DNA of 64,000 nucleotides from Arachis hypogaea. Its lineage: Eukaryota > Streptophyta > Magnoliopsida > Fabales > Fabaceae. The stretch's first letter is position 1, and each line of letters starts with the position of its first letter. Of the stretch, positions 54,780 to 64,000 are shown piece after piece. The notes beneath the pieces are model-generated. The model saw only the letters and a program-made list of their open reading frames with translations. It made no database searches and was not told the origin of the DNA. The position numbers and the translations under genes are program-made. The stretch lies in assembly GCF_003086295.3 (NCBI RefSeq), contig NC_092053.1, forward strand, positions 88,194,245 through 88,258,244, given 5' to 3'.

Positions 54780-56607
54780 TGATGTGCGGAAAACGATCCG
54801 ACACAAAACTCACCGGCAAGTGTACCGGGTCGCATCAAGTAATAAAACTCACGGGAGTGAGGTCGATCCCACAAGGATTGAAGGATTGAGCAACTTTAGT
54901 TTAGTGGTTAAATTAGTTAAGCAAACAAGTGTTGATTGTGTGAAATTGTGTTGACAGGAATTAAATTGCATAGAATGTAAAGGGGAGTGGGTGATTTGCA
55001 GGAAATTAAAGGGAATAAAAAGAAAAGGAGCTGAATCTTAAAATGCAAGTAATGTAAATTGCAGAAACTTAAAGTGCAAGAAATATAAATGACTTGAAAA
55101 ATAAAAGGGGAATGGGAATTGGATCTGCAGGAATTAAACAGGGAAAAGCAAAACCTAACAGAATGAAGAGTAGTTGATGTAATTAGTTGAACTGGATCTC
55201 AAAACTAAAAGGAAATAAACTTGGTGTAGTAATTAAACAAAGAAATTAAAATGAAAACCAATAGATCTCAGGACCCAAGAGACTAGATAACTAAGTCTAG
55301 ATCTCAATGCCTTCTTAGATCCAAATTTAGAGAGCAAATGCCAAATTAAAGAAGAGAGCGATGTAGAAATGTAAATCCAAGTTCAATTTTCCAGAAGCTG
55401 CAGTAAGAAAAACAGAGAGATCTCAAGGTGAGATTGAGACAGAATTTCCTCAATTCTTCAACACCCAAGACTAAAGACAAGTGTAGATGAAATTGAAAAA
55501 CAAGAAAACTAAAAGGAAGAAAATTCAATTCTCCTTCCCCAAGACTCAGAATCTCCAAACAGCTCAAAACCCAAAAACTCTCTACTGTGAATACTATGAA
55601 AATTCTTAAAGAAAACGCTAAAAAGAAAAGCTCCATAAAACTTCAAATCCTAAGCTATTTATACACTTTCTTCAAATAATCATTAAGCCTTGAATTGGGC
55701 CTTTAGTCTTGATGGAATTGGGTTGATAATAGCCTCCGTTGATTGTTCTTGGTGTTGGGAAGAAATCCATTAGTGAACCGGGCCATGAACCATTCACGTT
55801 TGAGTCAACGTTTGAGGCAAACGTTGACTCAAACGTCCCTTGTGTGACAATATGCAGCTCGGCCAAGTTGCTGTCTTCCACGTTTGAGCCAACGTTTGAG
55901 GTCAAACGTGAGCTCAAACGTGGTTTCCCCATGCTACCCCTTTGGCCAATGTTTGGCCCAACGTTTGAGGCAAATGTTGGCGCAAACGTGGCTCACTCAA
56001 TGCATCAAACAGAGGTGCTCTTCTTTGCTTTTATGGCACCAATGTTTGACCTCACGTTTGAGGCAAACGTTGGCGCAAACATTGGTTTGCTCCAGGGGTG
56101 CTTTTTCTCTTCTTTTTGGCGCCAACGTTTGACCTCACGTTTGAGGCAAACGTTGGCACAAACGTTGCCTTCCCTTGCTTCTTCTTCAACCAACGTTTGC
56201 CTCAACGTTTGAGGCAAACGTTTGTGCAAACGTTGGCTCTTCTCCAGGGTGTTCTTCATTTGCTTCTCACGTTTGAGTTAACGTTTGAGGCAAACGTTAG
56301 CTCAAACGTGAATCCCTCTTTTCAAGCCCATTATTGCAACCTTCTTCCAAGCTTTATTCCACCTGTCATCAATCAACAATTGTATCAAAGCTATGCCATA
56401 ATCATGAGAGTTGTTCTTCTTCTTGTCACATGAGCAATTATGGCACAAAAACTCATGAAAATGCATCAATTTATCCATGGTTGATTGAATCAAAGAAAAC
56501 ATGAAATTCAACCCAATTGGCTTACTTATGGCTTAAGAAAGTGCATAAAACTAAATGAAAACAAAGGAAAAAGACTAGTGAAACTAGGCTAAGATGACTT
56601 GTCATCA
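54780..56607 (-). repeat. 5' LTR of element H
   Basis: 1828 bp, TATAAATA (sense) at 55656-55663, hairpin array at 55796-56310. Followed by the right TSD GCCAT. Confidence 0.93.
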
Positions 56608-56612
56608 GCCAT

Positions 56613-57115
56613 GAGTTGCATTAAGTAAATCATGTGCACCCATCAACGCGTACAGGTACAGTGCACGTGTGCTCCCCTGAACGTGATGCAACTATGGCAA
56701 ATCTTATATCATTTCGAAGCCCCGGATGTTAGCTTTTTAACGCAACTAGAACTTCATCATTTAGACCTCTGTAGCTCAAGTTATGGTCAATTAAGTGCAA
56801 AGAGGTCGGCTTGACAGCTTTTGCAATTCCTTCATTTCTTCATGAGTTCTCCATTTTTACATGCTTTTCCTTCATTCCCTTGATCCAATCTTTGCCTCCT
56901 AAATCTAAAATCACTTAGCAAACACATCAAGGCATCTAATGGAATCAAGGTGAATTAAATTTAGCTATTTTAAGTCCTAAAAAGCATGTTTTCACTCTTA
57001 AACACAATTAAAGGAGAATTTACAAAACCATACTATTTCATTGAATAAATGTAGGAAAAGATGATAAAACCCTCTAAATTCAACACAAGATAAACCCTCC
57101 AAATGGGGTTTATCA
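56613..57115 (-). repeat. 5' LTR of element E, second part
   Basis: Completes the LTR interrupted by H (1042 plus 503 bp, against 1543 on the left). Contains a decayed twin palindrome at 56646-56674 and ends GGGGTTTATCA before the TSD GGCGT. Confidence 0.85.
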
Positions 57116-57889
57116 GGCGTCCCGGAGGTGTCTTGGTAGGTTGAAAGGCTGGTCTGTAAGGACACACCAGAGAAGAACATCCATATCTGCAGTGAAGGAG
57201 GACTCGTGAGTGCTCGGAAAGAAGTAGTGGGACATAATCTGTGCCCACACTCGAGCCTCCAAGGTGAGTGCTGAAGCCAATATTCCCTTAGGTGGGGATC
57301 GATGATATCCATAGATCCATCTGCTACTAGGTTGTGCTATAACTCTGAGGACGGCGTCCTAGTCAAATTGGTATGTCTGGCGTTTGAAAGAGGCTTCTTG
57401 GTATGCGTCCAATCCTTCTGCAGCAGGGGGGAGATCCAAGGCTTACTGAATGGTCTCTTCGGAAATAGGAATTTGCTTCTGACGGACATAGACAGACTGC
57501 AGGGTTGGCATGTGGAAATTGGAGTAGAATTTAACTACCTATGAAAGGTTAACCTGCCGTGGCTGTCTCCGTAAGAATCCCCATTATCTGCACTCATTGC
57601 GGGGCTCAACAAAATCAATAATGTGGGTAGGGAGGATGAGTAGGTGCTCATTGTTGTAGTTCCACTCAGCCAGGATGGGGAACATCTACCCACAGTAGCG
57701 GTTAGTGAACCGCGCAGTGTCCCTTGCTAGAAAGGCTTTCTCTATTTCATCGACCTTGATGATCCTCTTGACTCGCTTTGTGGAGGGCTTTACTAATGTT
57801 GAGGATGGTTCCGCAGCTAGCGTGCTTTTTGTTTCTCTCCTTGCTGGTGGTTTGGGAGCAGGTTTCTCTTTACCCTTCTTGGTGGCCAT
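57116..57889 (-). pseudogene. ORF2 of element D, 5' part
   Basis: ATG at 57889 (MATKKGKEKPAP) one base after an acceptor CCTTTTCAG. Basic, Pro-rich N-terminus, then TARFTNRYCG, VVKFYSNFHMP, PPKGILASALTLEARVWAQ and STHESSFTADMDVLLWC blocks that align with ORF2 of C and F. Several stops interrupt the frame. It continues at 29251 after removal of E, joining in frame through the duplicated GGCGT/GGCAT. Confidence 0.78.
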
Positions 57890-58713
57890 CCTGAAAAGGG
57901 AAAAAGAAAGAAACATGTAAAGCCAAGGGTCAAAGCAAGGAGGAGGACAGTACAAGTGATAAACACTGCATGGTAAAGAAGGATGTCATTAACCCATGGT
58001 TGCGACTACATGTGATAAGGTCATCAATGGAAATATAGCAAGTGCACGTTATGGCAAGCAGATGCAAGATGTTTATTAGCATGCCGACAAAGGCATGAGT
58101 AGTATAGATCAAGCATCAATAGCTAGAATGTATTACCACTCGTAACAGAATAACAATCACGTTTGTATTGACAATTATATTCAATTAATAAAATATTGAA
58201 ATGGTTTTGTGAAAAACAGGCATTAGAGTAGAAGGATAGAGTAATTAAAAATGTGCAATGCCGTACGGACTTTTTGACAAACACTTAGTATGCATGGTGA
58301 ATATAGTATTGAAAGTATTAAATTTGAACATGCAAATAACCCAAAAATAATTATTGATAATTGTCAAATAACTCCTTAATAATCCACAAGGAATTATAGA
58401 AGAAAATAATCACCGAATTAGATTTCTAACACCAAGTAAAATAATGCAAAAATAAATAACTAAAAAGAAGAGAAGAAAGAAAATAGAAAGAAAGAACATT
58501 GAGAAGAAGGTGACAAAGAGATGTAATGGAGAATGGGAGGTGAAGAAATTATGATGGAAGGGAGGAGAAGAAGAAAAGAAAGAAGAAGGAGAAAAAGAAT
58601 GGAGAATAAAGAAGAAAGAGGAGAAAGAAAGAAAAAAGAAGAAAGAAATTAGGATTGGAAAAGAAAAGATAAGAAAAGTGGCGGCGTAGGGATCTGGTGG
58701 TGTTGTGCGAGTG
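57890..58713 (-). other. Leader region before ORF2 (D)
   Basis: No gene. It has a long purine tract on the + strand (about 58430-58690), that is a pyrimidine-rich leader on the sense strand, and ends at the ORF2 acceptor. No TATA box is obvious and no GC-rich block as in C and F. Confidence 0.5.
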
Positions 58714-59127
58714 ACGCGCACGCGTGCTCCACGTGTTCACGTGGATCGCGCAATTGGGGAAGCGACGCGTGAGCGTCAGTCACGCATACGCGTGACCGTG
58801 TTTGTGCTACTCGCGCGAAGGCAGCCTTGCGCGCGCACAACTCCCTATTTGTCTCGGGATGTGTGCCAAAATAACATACGACGCGTGCACGTCATTGACG
58901 CGTATGCGTGAGTGGTCAGAATCTGAAAATGACGCGCACATGTCAGAGCCGCGTACGCGTGAGTGACTTTGTGCCATGGGCCCCGTTCTCGCACCAGGCC
59001 AGCATAACTCTCAGCCTGACACCCTTTTACATCAATTTTCCTCGGTCACGCGTGCGCGTCATTGACGCGTATGCGTGAAGTGCCAAATGTTCAAAATGAC
59101 GCACACACATGAGGGACGCGTGCGCGT
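58714..59127 (-). repeat. Twin-palindrome array, internal (D)
   Basis: Six units, all with the exact 5-bp spacer, ACGCGTGCGCGT and ACGCGTATGCGT types. Between IN and ORF2, the same place as in C, E and F. Confidence 0.88.
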
Positions 59128-59319
59128 GGTGATTCTTGTGCTATTCGCACACTTTTTTGCATTGCTCCCACGCAACTCTCTGCCACGTTTTTTTTATATG
59201 CAGAATGCAGATGCAATTGTAGACAATATGCATGAACACTAAGAAAAATATAATAAAATAAAACTAAGAATAAAACAAAATGAAATAAAACCAAGACTGA
59301 AAAAGAATGATCACACCAT

Positions 59320-59370
59320 GGTGGGTTGTCTCCCACCCAGCACTTTGCTTTATCGTCCTTAAGTTGGACG
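59320..59370 (-). other. Tandem post-stop hairpins I and II (D)
   Basis: Hairpin I CGTCC-aacttaa-GGACG (59354-59370) starts 11 nt after the integrase stop. Hairpin II GGTGGG-agacaa-CCCACC is at 59320-59337. Confidence 0.78.
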
Positions 59371-59380
59371 GTCCACAAGC

Positions 59381-60505
59381 TCAATCTGCTTCTGTTGATG
59401 GGTCTTCCAAGAGGAAGACCTCTATCTCTTTGTGTTCCTTCATCTTCTCACCATGATAAAGCTTTAAGCGATGTCCATTGACCTTGATGCAATCGGAACT
59501 TGAAGGATGACGCAGGTGGAAGACTCCATATGGCTCTGCCTTCTCCACTCTGTAGGGACCTTCCCATCTGGATCTCAGCTTGCCTGGCATGAGTCTTAGC
59601 CTGGAGTTGTAAAGGAGAACCGGAGCTCCTGGTCTGAACTCTCTTTTCTTGATATGCTTGTCATGCACGGCCTTCACTTTTTCTCTGTATAATCTGGAGT
59701 TATCATAAGCTTCAAGTCGAAGAGTCTCCAGTTCTGCTAGTTGCAGCTTCCTTTCAGCGCTAGCTTGTTCCAATCCCATGTTGCACTCCCGCACAGCCCA
59801 GAAAGCCTTGTGTTCCACCTCTACTAGAAGGTGGCAAGCCTTTCCGTACACTAAGCGGAAGGGACTCATCCCAATGGGTGTCTTGTACGCTGTCCGATAC
59901 GCCCAGAGCGCACCAACAAGTCTGGTGCTCCAGTCCTTCCTATGAGGCTTTACTATATTCTCCAGAATACGCTTTATTTCTCTGTTAGATACCTCTGCTT
60001 GCCCATTGGTCTGGAAATGGTATGCTGTTGCCACTTTGTGAACTATCCCATGTTTCTTCAGTAATCCTGCTAACCTCCTGTTACAGAAGTGAGTGCCTTG
60101 ATCACTCACGATTGCTCGTGGTGATCCAAAGTGATAGATAATATGGTTTCTAACAAAGGAAACAACAGTGTTAGCATCATCAGTGTGGGTAGGAATTGCT
60201 TCCACCCATTTAGAAACGTAATCTACAGCTAACAGTATATAAAGATAACCACTGGAGTTTGGAAATGGACACATGAAGTCGATGCCCTAAACATCAAAAA
60301 TTTCACAGAAAAGCATAATCTGTTGGGGCATCTCATCCCTCTTGGATATATTCCCAAACCTTTGGCATGTGGCACAGGATTTACAAAAGATAGTAGCATC
60401 CTTAAAAAAAGTGGGCCACCAGAATCCGCAGTCTAAGGTTTTTCAAACTGTTCTTTGAGGGACAAAATGTCCTCTACTCTCAAAAGAGCGGCAGGCCTCT
60501 AAAAT
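59381..60505 (-). pseudogene. Integrase of element D
   Basis: The catalytic aspartate of GIDFM is just upstream of the open stretch, after a TAG replacing Trp near 60290. Then [15 protein letters not shown] in VSDQGTHF, E in [32 protein letters not shown] and the C-terminal [21 protein letters not shown] block. The last 297 codons are open. The zinc-finger half (60300-60505) has stops. It aligns with H throughout but is clearly a different subfamily. No chromodomain. Confidence 0.88.
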
Positions 60506-61311
60506 GGACTAGAATTCTGATTGAGGCACACACCTTCTAATTACCTGGTCAGCACCATACCTCCATAAATATGGGTCATCCCATATATAATATTTGGACT
60601 CACTTTTCAACTTGTCCCTTTGATGCTTAGTAAAATTAGGACGAAAAGTATGGCTAACTAGATAATTAGCTACAGGTGCATACCAAGGAACTACTTCAGA
60701 TACTGCGTGCAAGCTATCAAATGGAAAAGCATCATTTATAGGAGTGGAGTAATCCTTAATGTGCTCAAGGCGACTCAAGTGGTCTGCCACTAAATTCTGG
60801 TTACCACTCCTATCCTTAATTTCTAAATCAAATTCTTACAGCTACAGTATCCAACGTATCAACCTTGGTTTGGACACTTTTTAGCTAATAAATATTTTAG
60901 AGCTGTGTGGTCCAAGTAAACTACCACCTTAGTACCAAGTAAATAGGCTCGAAATTTATCCAGAGAAAAAACAATAGCTAGAAGCTCTTTTTCAGTGGTA
61001 GTGTAATTAGACTGAGCAGCGTCTAAGGTGTTAGAAGTATAAGCAATTACGAAAGGATCCTTACCTTCACACTGAGCCAGCGCCGCTCCTATTGCATGGT
61101 TGGAGGCATCACACATAATCTCAAAAGGCTGGCTCCAGTCTGGTCCTCTCACAATCGGAGCTTGAGTCAAGGCAATTTTCAGCTTATCAAATGCTTGCAT
61201 GCAATCCTCACTGAATTCGAACTCAACATCTTTCTGCAGCAGTCTGGATAAAGGCAATGCTACCTTTACTGAAGTCCTTGATAAATCTCCGGTAGAAACC
61301 TGCATGACCAA
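60506..61311 (-). pseudogene. RNase H region of element D
   Basis: FEIMCDASNHAIGAALAQ, YTTTEKELLAIVFSLDKFRAYLLG and VYLDHTALKYLL give the D, E and D positions of RNase H. A stop follows KCPNQG near 60859. After another frame change the linker to integrase reads MADHLSRLEHI and YIWDDPYLWRYG (60509-60790). Degrades RNA in the RNA-DNA hybrid during reverse transcription. Confidence 0.85.
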
Positions 61312-62184
61312 GGAACGAACAGACTTCCTTCACGGAGGAGGGGTAAGGTAAACTAGAAATAATATCTACATTTGCTGGATCTACAGAAATACCATTATTA
61401 GAGACAACACGTCCTAGAACAATCCCTTGTTTTACCATAAAATGACATTTTTCAAAATTCAAAACAAGGTTTGAACTAACACACCTGTCTAATACTCTAG
61501 CTAAACTATCCAAGCAAAGGTTAAAGGAGTCACCATATACGCTAAAATCATCCATAAAAACTTCCATACAGCTCTCGGTAAGATCTGAAAAGATACTCAT
61601 CATGCATCTTTGAAAAGTAGCCAGTGCATTACATAAGCCAAAAGGCATCCTTTTGTATGCATACATTCCAAAGAGACTTGTAAAAGTAGTCTTCTCCTGA
61701 TCTTCAGGAGCTATATGAATTTGAAAATAGCCTGTATAACCATCTAAAAAGCAGTAATGTGATTTACCTGACAAGCGATCAAGCATCTGATCAATAAATG
61801 GCAAGGGGTAATGATCCTTGCGAGTAGCTTGGTTGAGACGCCTGTAATCAATGCAAACCCTCCATGAATTCTGCACTCTAGTTGTCTAGAGCTCTCCATG
61901 CTCATTCTTTATTGTTGTGACTCAGACTTCTTGGGCATCACTTGTACTGGACTGACCCATTCACTGTCTGAGATGGGATAGATGATGTCTGCTTCAAGTA
62001 CCCTGATCACCTGTTTCTTGACAACATCTAAGATGGTGGAATTCAGTCTTCTTTGGGGTTGACAGACAGGTCTTGCTCCCTCTTCTAAGAATATTCTGTT
62101 CTCACAAACTTGAGGGCTGATGCCTGCTATATCCGCCAAGCTCCACCCAATTGCTTTCTTGTGTCTTCTCAACACACTGAGCAA
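61223..62184 (-). pseudogene. Reverse transcriptase of element D
   Basis: N-terminal part at 61909-62184 (GWSLADIAGISP, QRRLNSTILDVVKKQV, SEWVSPVQVMPKK), a frameshift, then WRVCIDYRRLNQATRKDHYPLPF, FLDGYTGYFQIHIAPEDQEKT, FMDDFSVYGDS (active box near 61545) and FLGHAGFYRRFIKDFSK. A second frameshift at about 61250 passes to the RNase H frame. Otherwise well preserved. Confidence 0.88.
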
Positions 62185-62493
62185 CTGCTCCTCCTGTTAG
62201 GAAGTGAGTTCCTTTGCAATGATAACTGGAAGCTTCTGATTATCCTCAAGGTAAGCATACTTGAGGTGGGGTGGAAGGGGCTTTAATTCCAATATCTGCT
62301 TAGGGTTGGGCTCTGGATCATCTGGAGCTAGTGATAATGGCAAAGTGTCCTCATTGTGTTCAGAGGGTGTCCCCACACTTGGACCTTGCTCCATGTGCCT
62401 CTCTTCTACTTCTTCTTGGTGAACTGTAGCTACAGTTTCATCAATGATGTCGCACTGGAAAATGGAAAGATCTTCCGGAGGGTGCTTTATAGC
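62185..62493 (-). pseudogene. PR-RT linker of element D
   Basis: An acidic segment ending LELKPLPPHLKYAYLEDNQKLPVII (62197-62394), the usual lead-in to RT in this clade, with stops on both sides (near 62197 and 62494). Confidence 0.7.
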
Positions 62494-63242
62494 TTAATTC
62501 AAATTGAAACTCACTGCTCTGCCATCTATCTCAAAGGAGTAAGTTCCTGAGAAGGCATCCAGCTTGAACTTTGAAGTCTTCAGGAATGGCCTTCCAAGCA
62601 GGATTGATGATGATCTTCCTGAGTCATTAGGGGGCATTTCCAGGATGTAGAAGTCAATGGGAAATGTGAGCCCCTTAATGCTTACCAGCACATCTTCAGC
62701 AATTCCAACCACAGTGATGATGCTTTTATTTGCTAAAACAAAATGAGCTGCCGACCTTTTTAAGGGAGGGAGCCTCAAAGCATCATATATAGACAATGGT
62801 ATAATACTCACGCACGCTCCTAAATCATACATGCAGTTAGAAAATATTACACCCCAATGGTACAGTTAACCATGCATGGACCTGGATCACTACATTTTTC
62901 AGGTATACCTCCCATTAAAGCAGATATAGAACTACCTAAAGGAATAGTTTTTAATTCATTAATTTTATCTTTATGTATACATAAATCTTTCAGAAACTTT
63001 GCATATTTAGGTACTTGTTGAATAACATCAAAAAGGAGAATAGTTACCTTAACCTTTTTAAAGATTTCTACCATTTTGGGATCAAGTTCCATCTGCCTCC
63101 TAGACTTCCGTGCAAGGTGTGGAAATGGAATAGGAATGGCGCCGCTTGCTGCTTCTACGTCCTTTGGTGCTCCATTCCTTGGCTGTGCTACTTCTTCTTT
63201 AAGCATGTCTTGTACTTTCTCTTCCTCTTCAGCATCTTCCAC
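62494..63242 (-). pseudogene. Protease region of element D
   Basis: Upstream half PFPHLARKSRRQMELDPKMVEIFKK, QVPKYAKFLKDLC and PEKCSDPGPCMVNCTIG, then a frameshift near 62850, then DLGACVSIIPLSIYDAL and SSSILLGRPFLKTSKFKLDAFSG. DLGA replaces the canonical triplet as in A and H. Ancestral role: polyprotein maturation. Confidence 0.83.
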
Positions 63243-64000
63243 TTCAACTGGGGCGTGATCTTGTGGGCTTGGATCCTCCTAATTCCTCTCTTGTAGTGTG
63301 GTTCCAGACCTAAAAGTGATGGCATTGATGCCACCCTTGGGGTTGGGTAAAGGTTGAGAAGGAATTCCATTGGAGCTTGAAGGCTGATTATTGGAAGTAT
63401 TCATTGATCCAATCTGTGAGGCAAGAGCTTGTACAGCAGAGGTCAGACTGTTCAAGGTGGAGCTAAGTGTGTTCTCCAAGGCCTTTTGTCTTTGCTCAAT
63501 AGATTGAAGCACTTCGTCATGAGAAGAAGAAGAAGGGTAAGTGATATGAAGGGCCTGCTATTGGTTGTTCTGAGGTGCTTGGGACTGCCTTAAGTGAGGT
63601 GCCTTGTAAGGCTGGTTTTGGTTCTACTGTCTGTTGTTGTTATTCCACCTCTAATTTTCGTTGTTGTCTCTGCCTCCTCTGTTGTAGTTGTCCCTCCAAC
63701 CTTGGTTGGAATTATCCCTCCATCCCTGGTTGGAGTTATCTTGCCAACCTTGGTTGTAGTTTCCACCTTGGTTGTAATTGCCGCCTTGTTGATTGTACCC
63801 TTGATTCGGGCGGTCATAGAAATTGTGAGTAGCTGCCAAGGTGTTATCTTCTTGTTGGAGCTGCGAACACTCATCAGTGTAATGAGTGTAATCAGCACAT
63901 ATTTTGCATACTCTTTGAGGAACCAACTGTTGACTTTGTTGTGGTGGAGGAGGCTGAGGTTGTTGTTGAATCAGCTACATCTGCTTCAGTAGGTTGGTCA
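63243..64000 (-). pseudogene. gag C-terminal part of element D (partial)
   Basis: Contains a canonical zinc knuckle CKICADYTHYTDEC (C-X2-C-X4-H-X4-C, about 63867-63908), followed by a Gly/Asn/Gln-rich repeat region (YNQGGNYNQGWQDNSNQGW type), stops near 63650 and 63560, a helical SIEQRQKALENTLSSTLNSL segment and GGINAITFRSGTTLQER, the usual Gag end in Athila-type elements. The rest of gag and the 5' LTR lie beyond the window. This is the only Gag here with a visible knuckle. Confidence 0.83.

Larger units (their letters stand above)
45704..56607 (-). mobile_element. Element H: near-intact gag-pol LTR retrotransposon
   Basis: Two LTRs of identical length (1828 bp: 45704-47531 and 54780-56607) with 9 substitutions in the first 490 or so aligned bases. 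The TSD is GCCAC (45699-45703) and GCCAT (56608-56612). tRNA-Asp PBS, gag, PR, RT, RNase H, IN, tandem hairpins, 3' UTR and 3' hairpin-tract are in order. There is no ORF2. Few breaks: one gag stop, two pol stops and a frame offset between PR and RT. Youngest insertion here and the best source of enzyme sequence in the window. Athila-type by primer and pol style. Confidence 0.92.
29252..57115 (-). mobile_element. Element E: non-autonomous element carrying F and H
   Basis: LTRs are 29252-30794 and 44662-45703 plus 56613-57115. The TSD is GGCAT on the left and GGCGT on the right, one CpG-type transition apart. It sits inside ORF2 of D. Its own body is about 4 kb: ORF1, tandem hairpins, twin-palindrome array, a collapsed ORF2 and 3' UTR. 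F interrupts ORF1 and H interrupts the 5' LTR. LTR starts differ at about 6 of 60 positions, in keeping with greater age than F or H. Confidence 0.88.
25841..64000 (-). mobile_element. Element D: gag-pol-ORF2 Athila-type element (partial)
   Basis: Runs off the right edge. Without nested E (29252-57115) its sense order from the right is gag, PR, RT, RNase H, IN, tandem hairpins, twin-palindrome array, ORF2, hairpin-tract, 3' UTR, hairpin-tract and 3' LTR. It is the only element here with both polymerase and ORF2. Several frameshifts and stops make this copy dead. The 5-bp site to its left is cacat (25836-25840); the matching copy must lie beyond 64000. Confidence 0.88.

Overview
This window is plant nuclear DNA made almost entirely of nested LTR retrotransposons. 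I see no rRNA, no tRNA gene, no microbial gene and no intact host gene. The organism is most likely a legume, and the LTR starts (TGATGAGCGG...), the CG-palindrome arrays and the pol-less Athila-type elements look like Arachis (peanut group) to me. That species call is recognition from memory, not a search. Every element with a readable primer-binding site is primed by the 3' end of tRNA-Asp (TCCCCGGCAACGGCGCCA in the minus-strand copies), which fits the Athila branch of Ty3/gypsy.

Layout. (1) Element A (48-10818, + strand) has gag, a protease-like region and a downstream ORF2, but no RT, RNase H or integrase. (2) The host segment is a broken CACTA-type (Ptta/En/Spm, Transposase_24-like) gene on the + strand, with exon remnants at 11241-11705 and 25035-25840. 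It is split by element B (12537-24565, TSD ATCGG). B keeps one LTR and about 550 bp of body, and is itself split by the complete minus-strand element C (13989-23995, TSD TGCAT). (3) Element D (25841 to beyond the right edge, minus strand) sits in the last visible transposase exon and carries gag, PR, RT, RNase H, IN and ORF2. (4) Element E (29252-57115, TSD GGCAT/GGCGT) sits inside ORF2 of D. (5) Element F (33788-43648 plus a 260-bp tail) sits inside ORF1 of E, and element H (45704-56607, TSD GCCAC/GCCAT), the youngest and best preserved, sits inside the right LTR of E.

How they relate. A, C, E and F lack polymerase and would need enzymes from elsewhere. D shares LTR ends, primer site, polypurine tract, ORF2 family and palindrome arrays with B, C, E and F, so a D-type element is the natural candidate helper. 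C, E and F replace gag-pol with a conserved ORF1 of unknown function. H is a separate gag-pol element without ORF2, and resembles A in its 3' end and gag.

The most interesting signals are non-coding and shared by all families. First, a hairpin whose stem sequence covaries between elements around a purine tetraloop lies 2-7 nt before the polypurine tract, with a second hairpin-tract copy beside ORF2. Second, a pair of covarying hairpins lies 11-19 nt after the stop codon of the pol/ORF1 unit in six of six elements. Third, more than 40 copies of a 'twin palindrome' (two CG-rich 12-mers exactly 5 bp apart) lie upstream of the LTR TATA region and again upstream of ORF2. I know of no description of these, but I could not search. 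All coding calls below are from reading the sequence; no alignment was run.
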